The notes under the pieces: generated by a model
The model's database searches: none
Seen by the model: the letters and a program-made list of their open reading frames with translations, nothing else
Told to the model about the DNA's origin: nothing
In this document: piece after piece, positions 1 to 5,609 of the stretch
How positions within the stretch are numbered: position 1 is the first letter of the stretch
Layout: each line of letters opens with the position of its first letter
Origin: an uncultured Bacillota bacterium
GTDB lineage: Bacteria > Bacillota > Clostridia > Peptostreptococcales > Anaerovoracaceae
Direction of reading: 5' to 3'
DNA: 5,936 nucleotides
NCBI GenBank assembly: GCA_946631075.1
Contig: CAMOZS010000110.1
Span: 1 to 5,936, forward strand
Position numbers and translations under genes: made by a program

Positions 1-1083
1 CCGCCGGATCACGCAGGCGGCGAAGACCAGGCCGATGTAGCCCAGGATGGTATAGACTACCCCCACCAGACCGGCGAAAGGCAGCAGGCCCAGCAGGAAG
101 GCGCAAAGGCTGGTGCAGGCGGCGAACAGGTAGCTCTTCCGGCTCCCCTGGTCCACGAACTTCTCGCTGATGGTCCAGAGCATGGCGCTGCAGGAGGAGA
201 AGATCCCCATGATCAGGATGATGCTGAAGACCGCGCCCAGGACGTAGGCGATCTTGCGGGCCAGATACAGGGTGGGCACATCCAGGACCGCCGTATGACC
301 GATGTCGGTCAGCATGGCCGTGTTCATCAGAAGGATGGACGCCATCAGGGCTATGGTCCCCACTGCCGCCCCCCAGAGGGCTTCCCGGGAAGATGCGGCC
401 GTCATTCCCAGGGCCGTATAATATTTGGATCCTCCGCAGAGATTGTATGAGATGTAGAGCAGGCCGGACAGCCACCACCAGGGCACCGGCTGCTTGGCCT
501 CCATGGCGGCGGCGAGCTGGGCCCCTTCTGTACCGGCCGCCGCTCCCGCCGCGTCCGCTACCCGGGCCAAGCCGTCAAAATCCCGGCAGATGGTCACGAT
601 CCCCACCAGAAGAGAAAAGGCGATGATGGCCGGTCCGATGAAGGAAACGATCCGGACGAACCGCTGAAAGCCGATGATGTAGGCCGTCAGGGCCATGGCT
701 GCCATCAGAATGGCCCCCACATAGTGGTTGAGGCCGTAGTATTCCTGCAGGGTCGCCCCGGCCCCGGAGATCAGGATCACCATGCCGGCGAACATGCTGA
801 CCGGAAGGAACCAGGAATAGAAGGTCCCCAGCCGCTTTCCGCAGAACCAGATGAAGTGGTCGTAGTCCGCCTCCCCCGCGTGCTCCCTTCCCGCCTGGAG
901 GATGGCCGGACCGATCAGCAGGAAGCCGATCAGGTTGATCCCAAGCAAAACAAAGCTATGGTAACCATAGCTTGTGAAAAACTGCAGGATCTCCTGTCCT
1001 GTGGCGAATCCGGATCCCATGACCCAGGCCACATAGGCCCCGGCGATCCGGATGATGTTCCTGACACCCATCGGTTCTTTCAT
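1..1083 (-). CDS. ykvI: YkvI-family membrane protein, putative amino-acid-type transporter (C-terminus off the window)
   Basis: My own translation of the minus strand from the ATG at 1083 gives 361 codons open to the window edge, so the C-terminus is missing. The protein is strongly hydrophobic, with about ten membrane segments visible. Residues 22-35 read MGSGFATGQEILQF, which I recognise as the signature of the uncharacterised YkvI membrane protein family (COG3949), thought to belong to the broad amino acid/polyamine/organocation superfamily. The GSGF stretch in the first membrane helix recalls the unwound substrate site of LeuT-fold carriers; that is inference. An Ala/Gly-rich hydrophilic loop (about 172-197) precedes a PWWWLSGLLY segment. 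The start is supported by AAAGGA ten bases upstream; the Met at codon 5 has no suitably spaced site. Bacillus YkvI is about 350 residues, so little is probably missing. It is divergent from the threonine aldolase gene, which hints at an amino acid substrate. Substrate unknown. Confidence 0.85.
   Translation of the reverse strand, partial: MKEPMGVRNIIRIAGAYVAWVMGSGFATGQEILQFFTSYGYHSFVLLGINLIGFLLIGPAILQAGREHAGEADYDHFIWFCGKRLGTFYSWFLPVSMFAGMVILISGAGATLQEYYGLNHYVGAILMAAMALTAYIIGFQRFVRIVSFIGPAIIAFSLLVGIVTICRDFDGLARVADAAGAAAGTEGAQLAAAMEAKQPVPWWWLSGLLYISYNLCGGSKYYTALGMTAASSREALWGAAVGTIALMASILLMNTAMLTDIGHTAVLDVPTLYLARKIAYVLGAVFSIILIMGIFSSCSAMLWTISEKFVDQGSRKSYLFAACTSLCAFLLGLLPFAGLVGVVYTILGYIGLVFAACVIRR
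953..973. repeat. 21-bp perfect palindrome inside the YkvI-type gene
   Basis: AAGCTATGGT and ACCATAGCTT are exact reverse complements around a single central base. The palindrome lies in codons 37-44 of the YkvI-type gene (TSYGYHSF). It could be an operator about 110 bases downstream of the start codon, or form a short mRNA hairpin with an 8-9 bp stem. It could also be an accident of codon choice; function is unproven. Confidence 0.6.
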
Positions 1084-1114
1084 CTGAATGGCGTCCTTTC
1101 GCGCGCCGGCTTCC

Positions 1115-1123
1115 AGTATAACA
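1115..1123 (-). promoter_or_regulatory. Extended -10 promoter of the YkvI-type gene
   Basis: On the minus strand the sequence reads TGTTATACT: a TG dinucleotide one base upstream of the hexamer TATACT (five of six matches to TATAAT). The predicted transcript start near 1108 leaves a leader of about 25 bases with an AAAGGA ribosome site. No good -35 hexamer sits at 16-18 bp (TTGGAC is only 13 bp away), which fits an extended -10 promoter. Confidence 0.55.
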
Positions 1124-1131
1124 CAAAGCTG

Positions 1132-1160
1132 CTGTCCAATCAGCCATTATCTGCTATAAT
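1132..1160 (+). promoter_or_regulatory. Promoter of the threonine aldolase gene
   Basis: A perfect TATAAT at 1155-1160 is preceded by TG at 1152-1153, giving an extended -10 (TGCTATAAT). A weak -35 (CTGTCC, 1132-1137) lies 17 bp upstream. The predicted start near 1167 leaves a leader of about 24 bases carrying the AAGGAGG site. The -10 element is embedded in an inverted repeat and lies back to back with the minus-strand promoter. Confidence 0.7.
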
Positions 1161-1162
1161 GG
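1144..1162. repeat. 19-bp inverted repeat over the aldolase -10 (candidate operator)
   Basis: CCATTAT (1144-1150) and ATAATGG (1156-1162) are exact reverse complements separated by five bases. The right arm contains most of the TATAAT box, so a dimeric protein bound here would block RNA polymerase at the aldolase promoter. It would also sit just upstream of the divergent promoter. No regulator gene for it is visible in the window. Confidence 0.5.
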
Positions 1163-1174
1163 ATTCATCAAAAT

Positions 1175-1181
1175 AAGGAGG
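1175..1181 (+). promoter_or_regulatory. Ribosome binding site of the threonine aldolase
   Basis: AAGGAGG, a perfect complement to the 16S rRNA tail, sits nine bases before the ATG at 1191 and fixes that start. Confidence 0.85.
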
Positions 1182-1190
1182 CTCATTTCG

Positions 1191-2246
1191 ATGAATCCCA
1201 ATAAAACCGCCAAACCAGCCTTTACATCCGACTACATGGAGGGAGCCCATCCCCGGATCCTGCAAAGGCTGGCCGAGACCAACCTCATAAAGACTCAGGG
1301 CTACGGGCTGGACCCCTATTCCGACAGTGCCCGGGAAAAGATCCGGGCCGCGTGCCAGTGCCCAGATGCCCAGATCCATTTTCTCATCGGAGGCACCCAG
1401 GCCAACGCCACCGTCATCGATGCCCTGCTGGACAGCTATCAGGGTGTCCTTTCTTCGGATCAGGGCCACATCAACGTCCATGAGGCCGGCGCCATCGAGC
1501 TTGGCGGGCACAAGGTCCTGACCCTGCCCCACCGGGACGGCAAGATCGACCCGGACGTCCTGCAGCAGTGGCTGGACGACTTCGAAGGCGACGGCAACCA
1601 CGACCACATGGTCTTTCCCGGCATGGTCTATATCTCCCATCCCACCGAATACGGGACCCTCTATTCTCTGGCCGAGCTGACCCGGATCAGCGGGATCTGC
1701 CGGACCCATGGCCTTCCCCTCTACCTGGACGGAGCACGGCTGGCCTACGGTCTTGCCAGCAGCGTCAATGACGTCAGCCTGCCGGACATCGCCCGGCTGT
1801 GCGATGCTTTCTACATCGGCGGCACCAAGTGCGGAGCCCTTTTCGGTGAAGCTGTGGTCATCCCCGATCCGGACCGGATCCCCCACTTCTTCACCATCGT
1901 CAAGCAGCACGGGGCCCTTCTGGCCAAGGGCCGGATCACCGGCATCCAGTTCGATACCCTCTTCACCGATGACCTCTATTTCTCCATCGGGCAGACGGCC
2001 ATCGATGCGGCCGAGCGGATCCGGTCGTGGCTGCGGGAGCACGGCTACACATTCCTGATCGATGCTCCCACCAACCAGATCCTGATCATTCTGGATAACG
2101 AACAGCTGCAAAAGCTGGGCGAAGCCGTGGAATACAGCTTCTGGGAAAAGGTCGATGAAGACCACACGGCCATACGATTTGCCACCAGCTGGGCCACCAC
2201 GAAAGAGGATGTGGACAGGCTGCTGCAGACACTGGACCAGCTTTAG
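1191..2246 (+). CDS. ltaE: Low-specificity L-threonine aldolase family PLP enzyme
   Basis: A 351-residue fold-type I PLP enzyme of the beta-eliminating lyase/threonine aldolase family, expected to act in the cytoplasm. It would split threonine or allo-threonine into glycine and acetaldehyde, or act on related beta-hydroxy amino acids. Visible landmarks: YGLDPYS (38-44) near the N-terminus; GGTQAN (67-72), the phosphate-binding loop; GHINVHEAGA (92-101), whose His93 matches the His stacked on the PLP ring in known aldolases; DGAR (180-183), with Asp180 for the pyridine nitrogen; GGTKCG (210-215), with Lys213 as the Schiff-base lysine; and RFATSWAT (329-336), whose Arg329 probably binds the substrate carboxylate. 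Length is normal (about 340-350). The start has a perfect AAGGAGG site. It has its own promoter and a shared terminator at 2279-2321. The Firmicutes branch carries TSW where E. coli LtaE has a TH motif, so exact substrate and stereospecificity are uncertain. Confidence 0.9.
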   Translation: MNPNKTAKPAFTSDYMEGAHPRILQRLAETNLIKTQGYGLDPYSDSAREKIRAACQCPDAQIHFLIGGTQANATVIDALLDSYQGVLSSDQGHINVHEAGAIELGGHKVLTLPHRDGKIDPDVLQQWLDDFEGDGNHDHMVFPGMVYISHPTEYGTLYSLAELTRISGICRTHGLPLYLDGARLAYGLASSVNDVSLPDIARLCDAFYIGGTKCGALFGEAVVIPDPDRIPHFFTIVKQHGALLAKGRITGIQFDTLFTDDLYFSIGQTAIDAAERIRSWLREHGYTFLIDAPTNQILIILDNEQLQKLGEAVEYSFWEKVDEDHTAIRFATSWATTKEDVDRLLQTLDQL

Positions 2247-2278
2247 GCGCGGCCGGAAACACCTTAACAAAGCAAATG

Positions 2279-2321
2279 AAAAACTGCCGCGGGGCCAATG
2301 AAGGCTTTCGCGGCAGTTTTT
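2279..2321. terminator. Bidirectional intrinsic terminator between convergent genes
   Basis: AAAAACTGCCGCG (2279-2291) pairs with CGCGGCAGTTTTT (2309-2321). Inner GCC/GGC pairing (2294-2296 with 2303-2305) extends the GC-rich hairpin. The five Ts on the right act as the U-tract for the rightward aldolase gene, and the five As on the left do the same for the leftward permease operon. It lies 32 bases after the aldolase stop and 25 bases after the permease stop. Confidence 0.9.
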
Positions 2322-2346
2322 CTATGAGTATTGGAGTATACCTTTT

Positions 2347-3720
2347 TTATTCCAGTTCCAGCTTGACGTCGTTGTGAAGGACTTTGACGTTGACCAGATA
2401 GAAGATCACGCCGATGCACAGCCAGATGATGCCCAGAGTCAGCGCGTAGGCTGAAAGGCTGGTCCAGATGTAGGCGATGATCAGGAATCCGATGGCCGGC
2501 AGGATCAGGTGCTTCCAGACTTTGCCCGTCTTCTTCTTGAACCAGAAGTAGTAGATGACGGTAAAGTTCAGGATGATGAAGGCCGACAGCCCTCCGAAGT
2601 TGATGACGACGGAGATGGCGTTGATGGCGCTTGGGAGCAGATAGACGCTTCCGATGGTCAGGATCAGGGACAGGACCGCGATGAAGATGGTGGACACATA
2701 AGGTGTCTGGAACTTCGGCGTGACCTTGGCCAAAGGCTTGGGGAGCATGCCGTCACGGGCCATGGAGAAGATGATCCTCGAGATCGCTGCCTGAGCGACC
2801 ATGCAGTCCGCGATACCCCAGCTGAAGCCGGTAGCTGCCGCACAGATGACCATGACCTTGGCTCCGCCAGCCAGCTGTGCTACTTCATAAAAAGCGTTGT
2901 CCACATCGGTGAAGGTGCCCTCGCCGTTCCACGGCAGGACGCAGGCAGCCAGATAGGTCTGGACGATGAAGAAAGCGCCCACGACCAGGATAGCCGCGAC
3001 ACAGCCTTTGCCGACCGAATCAGCGCCGCCCTTGGTCTCCTCGGCCAGGGTGCTGATGCCGTCAAATCCCAGGAAGGACAGGACGCATACCGACACCGCT
3101 CCCATGACGATGTTCATACTGAAGTTGTCCGCGTCGAACAGGGGCTTGATGGTGAAGTCGACTCCCGGAGTCGTCACGATGTAGTGGATGGCCGCGATGC
3201 AGAAGATCACGAACACCGCGATCTCCAGGATCAGCATGACCCAGTTGAAGCGGTTGGTCCACTCGATACCGATGACATTGATGACGGTATTGATCACGAT
3301 GAAGATGATCAGCCAGATCCAGATGGGAACACCGTCCAGGCCTGGGATGGCGGAAAGGGCCGTCGCCGCTACGATATAGAGCAGGGTCGGGACCAGCAGA
3401 TAGTCCAGCAGGATGGCCCAGCCAGACATGAAGCCGACCGGCTTGCCGATGGCCTTGGTCGCGTACCCGTAGACGGATCCGGAGATCGGGAACTCCTCAG
3501 CCATGCGCCAGTAGCTCAGGGCTGTGAATACCATACCTACCAGACCGATGCTGTAGGCCAGAGCGACCATGCCCTGAGAGATGGACATGACGGTACCATA
3601 GATACCGAAAGGCGCGATGGGGACCATGAAGATCAGTCCGTAGCAGACCAGATCGGGTACGGTCAGCGCCCTCTTGAGTTCTTGCTTATAGCCAAGACTC
3701 TCGATCGAATTGTTGCTCAT
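2347..3720 (-). CDS. APC-superfamily permease, related to putrescine importer PuuP
   Basis: A 457-residue inner-membrane carrier with 12 predicted helices, roughly at 21-43, 48-70, 95-120, 131-151, 158-181, 201-221, 238-262, 284-312, 340-360, 366-392, 403-422 and 426-446. Family landmarks are the first-helix IFMVPIAPFGIYG region (30-42), EFPISGSVYGYA (76-87), the GWAILLDYLLVP helix (100-111), SFLGFDGISTLAEET (215-229), and RIIFSMARDGMLP (315-327). The SFLGFD...EET segment and the LLDYL motif resemble E. coli PuuP, a proton-coupled putrescine importer, so a cationic amine or amino acid is a plausible substrate. The position as last gene of a MerR-amidase operon suggests it brings in the amidase substrate or a compound that is converted to it. 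Length is normal for the family. The start has AAGGAGG ten bases upstream; the gene begins 58 bases after the amidase stop and ends at the terminator shared with the aldolase gene. Family is sure; substrate is not. Confidence 0.9.
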   Translation of the reverse strand: MSNNSIESLGYKQELKRALTVPDLVCYGLIFMVPIAPFGIYGTVMSISQGMVALAYSIGLVGMVFTALSYWRMAEEFPISGSVYGYATKAIGKPVGFMSGWAILLDYLLVPTLLYIVAATALSAIPGLDGVPIWIWLIIFIVINTVINVIGIEWTNRFNWVMLILEIAVFVIFCIAAIHYIVTTPGVDFTIKPLFDADNFSMNIVMGAVSVCVLSFLGFDGISTLAEETKGGADSVGKGCVAAILVVGAFFIVQTYLAACVLPWNGEGTFTDVDNAFYEVAQLAGGAKVMVICAAATGFSWGIADCMVAQAAISRIIFSMARDGMLPKPLAKVTPKFQTPYVSTIFIAVLSLILTIGSVYLLPSAINAISVVINFGGLSAFIILNFTVIYYFWFKKKTGKVWKHLILPAIGFLIIAYIWTSLSAYALTLGIIWLCIGVIFYLVNVKVLHNDVKLELE

Positions 3721-3730
3721 TGGAAATAAG

Positions 3731-3737
3731 CCTCCTT
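3731..3737 (-). promoter_or_regulatory. Ribosome binding site of the permease
   Basis: AAGGAGG on the minus strand, ten bases before the ATG at 3720. It follows an almost pure A/T leader (3738-3766), which should keep the site unpaired and favour strong initiation. No convincing promoter is visible in this 58-base gap, so the permease is probably read through from the amidase gene. Confidence 0.8.
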
Positions 3738-3778
3738 AAAATAATAATGATAATAAAAGATATATTCCTGAGGGGCCG

Positions 3779-4681
3779 CTAGAAGGTCAGCCCCGGGATA
3801 TACTTCTTGGGGAAGACGAAGCGAACGGTCTTCTCCGGATCCACGATCTGGCAGATCTGAAGGTCTCCGGCAAGGCTCATCAGCATGACGATGTCCGCAA
3901 GATCCAGGTCGGTCCTCTCCGCGATCAGCTCCTGCATCAGTTCGGTCGCCTTCTGGCAGGCCTCATCGACAGTCGGCTGGGACACGATCACAGAAATCTT
4001 ATCCTCCGTCTCAAGCACCGGAAAGGCTGGTGCTTTCCCTTTGACCACATCCAGGCTGACCGTAACGTCCGCCGGGATCTCGAGGCCGGAAACGCCGATC
4101 TCGCCGTCACCCATCACCGCGTGCAGATCGCCGAAGCCGAACAATGCTCCCTCAGCCGCGACCGGAAAATACAGGGTAGCCCCTTCTCCAACCATGGTGT
4201 TGTCCATGTTGCCGCCATGTGCTCCGGGAGTTCCCGTGTTGATGTCAAGGTCTCCTTCGGGTGCTACTCCGATGACGCCGATCATGGGGCGGACGGGGAT
4301 ATCCACTGCCAGACCATTGGCAGCCCTGTAATGGACCAGGCCACCTGACACCTCTGTGACTCTGGTGTGAGAACCTTCGATCCTGGCCCCCAGGGTCCCC
4401 TCATCGGTCAGGCAGCAGACCGTTCCCTTCTCATTGAGAACGATCTTCTCGATGGTCACCTTCAGAGCATCCCCCGGCTGGGCGCCGTTCACATAGACCG
4501 GTCCGGTGGCCGGGTTGACCCGGTCCCAGTCCAGAGCCTCCATCACATCCTCCGGCCTGCGCAGCTGGTTGCCGAAGCAGTCCATAGTCTCAAACTCGAT
4601 CCTTGCCGGCGCATCCACCGTCAGGGCCGGTTCATTCTTCGCGCAAAAGCTGTAAAACACTTTATCCTTGGTGATCTTCAT
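3779..4681 (-). CDS. Acetamidase/formamidase family amidohydrolase
   Basis: A 300-residue cytoplasmic enzyme of the FmdA/AmdA family, which hydrolyses formamide, acetamide or other short amides to ammonia and the carboxylate. Family landmarks in order: CFGNQL (35-40), NPATGPVYVNGAQPGDAL (56-73), the MIGVIGVAP strand (133-141), TGTPGAHGGNMDNT (149-162), and GDLHAVMGDGEIGVSGLE (184-201), rich in conserved Asp, His and Glu that probably form the metal and substrate site. The start at 4681 (MKITKDK) is chosen over the upstream in-frame ATG at 4720 because AGGAG lies seven bases before it, 300 residues is the usual family length, and the 13 extra residues (MRRHTTREKRRIR) look like read-through of the regulator's tail in another frame. 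The gene overlaps the upstream MerR gene by 20 bases, so the two are probably translationally coupled. The real amide is unknown; some family members act on substrates other than formamide or acetamide. Confidence 0.9.
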   Translation of the reverse strand: MKITKDKVFYSFCAKNEPALTVDAPARIEFETMDCFGNQLRRPEDVMEALDWDRVNPATGPVYVNGAQPGDALKVTIEKIVLNEKGTVCCLTDEGTLGARIEGSHTRVTEVSGGLVHYRAANGLAVDIPVRPMIGVIGVAPEGDLDINTGTPGAHGGNMDNTMVGEGATLYFPVAAEGALFGFGDLHAVMGDGEIGVSGLEIPADVTVSLDVVKGKAPAFPVLETEDKISVIVSQPTVDEACQKATELMQELIAERTDLDLADIVMLMSLAGDLQICQIVDPEKTVRFVFPKKYIPGLTF

Positions 4682-5459
4682 TCTTATTCTCCTCTTCTCT
4701 CGCGTAGTGTGCCTCCGCATCCTTCATGTATCTTTCAACGTCTTCCCACAGGCGTGAAAAAGCAAGCTGATCCAGTCCCATCAAAGCGGGATCGATATGG
4801 AGCAGTTCCTCCGGGGATCTGCCGTAGAGGGGACGGCCGTATTCATGGATCATCTGATGATACCGGGCCATGATCTGTCCGGCCTCCTGGCTCTCAGGGG
4901 GGACCTCCGCCTTCATCAGCTGCAGGGTCTCTGCAACCAGCTCATAATAGCCATTCATCTCCGGCAGCTGGGCGGAGGGCTCTGGCAGCGGGAACTCTCC
5001 CTTCTCCACCGCCCGGTTGACCTGCCAGATCAGGGACCATTTCTCCTGGAAATAGCAGATCTCCTCCGCGTACTCGACCCAGTCGATCTCACTGGTCCCC
5101 TCGGTCATGGATTCCAGATTACGCAAAACGGCCAGATGCTGCATCATTTCTCCGATTCGTACCTTTAGGGATTCGCACTCATCGGCAATGACGCGCAGCA
5201 CCTGATCCGGTTTCGCCTCTTCCTTAAGATCCTCACGGATCTCATCCAGGCTTCTGCCCATATATCTTCCGCAGAGGATGCGGTAGAGTCTGGCCCGGTC
5301 CTCCTGACTGTACAGGCGCCGGTTCCTGTTTCCCTTGGCAGAAGGATGAAGCAATCCTGACTGGTCGTAGAACTGGAGGGTCCGGACAGTGACGCCGGCC
5401 TCCCTGGCAAGCTGCCCTACGGTCATATATTCCTTCTTCTCTGATTTCGTATCTGTCAT
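4662..5459 (-). CDS. MerR-family transcriptional regulator with large C-terminal sensing domain
   Basis: A 265-residue DNA-binding regulator. The N-terminal MerR winged helix-turn-helix is clear: MTVGQLAREAGVTVRTLQFYD (12-32), GLL (35-37), the wing RNRRLYS (45-51), and the second helix pair RARLYRILCGRYMGRSLDEIREDL (55-78). A dimerisation helix follows (about 85-118). The rest (about 125-250) is a helical, Trp/Tyr-rich domain that I do not recognise and that probably binds the effector. There is no metal-binding Cys cluster of the MerR/ZntR/CueR kind, so a small organic effector is likelier than a metal. It is the first gene of the operon and is probably autoregulated through the palindromic promoter at 5496-5526. 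Start choice is open: the ATG at 5459 has a weak AGTGG seven bases upstream, while Met12 (ATG at 5426) has AAGGA only four bases away. I keep the longer form. Most MerR proteins begin close to the position of Met12. Confidence 0.88.
   Translation of the reverse strand: MTDTKSEKKEYMTVGQLAREAGVTVRTLQFYDQSGLLHPSAKGNRNRRLYSQEDRARLYRILCGRYMGRSLDEIREDLKEEAKPDQVLRVIADECESLKVRIGEMMQHLAVLRNLESMTEGTSEIDWVEYAEEICYFQEKWSLIWQVNRAVEKGEFPLPEPSAQLPEMNGYYELVAETLQLMKAEVPPESQEAGQIMARYHQMIHEYGRPLYGRSPEELLHIDPALMGLDQLAFSRLWEDVERYMKDAEAHYAREEENKNEDHQG
4689..4693 (-). promoter_or_regulatory. Ribosome binding site of the amidase, inside the MerR gene
   Basis: AGGAG on the minus strand, seven bases before the ATG at 4681. 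It decides the amidase start and lies within the last codons of the regulator gene, so ribosomes finishing the regulator can reinitiate on the amidase. Confidence 0.8.
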
Positions 5460-5495
5460 AGTCGATCCACTCTCTCTCCCACGAAAGATTAGAAC

Positions 5496-5526
5496 ATCAT
5501 ATAAAACGACGTAACGTCGTTGTCAA
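5496..5526 (-). promoter_or_regulatory. MerR-type promoter of the regulator-amidase-permease operon
   Basis: On the minus strand a perfect -35 TTGACA (5521-5526) and a near-consensus -10 TATGAT (5496-5501) are separated by 19 bp (5502-5520), two more than the optimum. This long spacer, with a dyad inside it, is the hallmark of promoters activated by MerR-family proteins, which underwind the spacer to align the two boxes. Predicted transcription starts near 5489, leaving about 30 bases of leader before the regulator ATG at 5459. A TATATG reading of the -10 with a 17-bp spacer is possible but fits the consensus less well. Confidence 0.85.
5505..5521. repeat. 17-bp palindromic operator for the MerR-family regulator
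   Basis: AACGACGT and ACGTCGTT are perfect 8-bp reverse complements around one central base, filling nearly all of the promoter spacer. Position and symmetry match known MerR-family operators. The encoded regulator 36 bases downstream is the natural ligand. Confidence 0.85.
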
Positions 5527-5547
5527 GTGGTGGTACAAAGAAAGCAT

Positions 5548-5582
5548 AAAAAAGGCCGCCCCACGGGTGTCCCGTGAGGCGG
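5548..5582 (-). terminator. Intrinsic terminator of ppdK
   Basis: On the minus strand CCGCCTCACGGG pairs with CCCGTGGGGCGG (12 bp with one T-G wobble) around a three-base loop ACA, followed by CC and six Ts (5548-5553). The hairpin begins 27 bases after the ppdK stop. It ends 21 bases before the MerR operon -35 box and so insulates that operon from ppdK read-through. Confidence 0.92.
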
Positions 5583-5609
5583 TTCTCAGAATGACTGTTC
5601 TGTCAGAGT

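Noticed and set aside
724..1176. A 150-codon plus-strand open frame and a shorter one at 393-626
   Set aside because: They lie opposite the YkvI-type gene, have low-complexity Pro/Arg/Asp-rich products and no ribosome site.
1..2246. Frequent CGGATC/GATCCG words, considered as a dispersed repeat or uptake signal
   Set aside because: They occur in coding frames and fit biased use of ATC with CGG codons; spacing and orientation show no pattern.
1140..2270. A 376-codon open frame on the minus strand opposite the threonine aldolase
   Set aside because: The plus strand encodes all PLP-enzyme motifs with a perfect ribosome site; the antisense product resembles no family.
2509..3729. A 406-codon open frame on the plus strand opposite the permease
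   Set aside because: It is a GC-rich antisense shadow. Its translation is full of Asp, Gln, Gly and Arg with no recognisable domain, while the minus strand encodes a clear 12-helix carrier.
3721..3778. A separate promoter for the permease in the AT-rich gap after the amidase
   Set aside because: TATTAT-like hexamers occur, but no -35 element stands at a suitable distance and AT-rich DNA gives such matches easily; read-through is simpler.
4682..4720. Upstream ATG at 4720 as the amidase start
   Set aside because: It adds a basic 13-residue leader encoded inside the regulator gene, has no well-spaced ribosome site, and exceeds the usual family length; the ATG at 4681 has an ideal AGGAG.
4367..5168. 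Plus-strand open frames opposite the amidase and regulator
   Set aside because: They overlap well-supported minus-strand genes and show no family resemblance.
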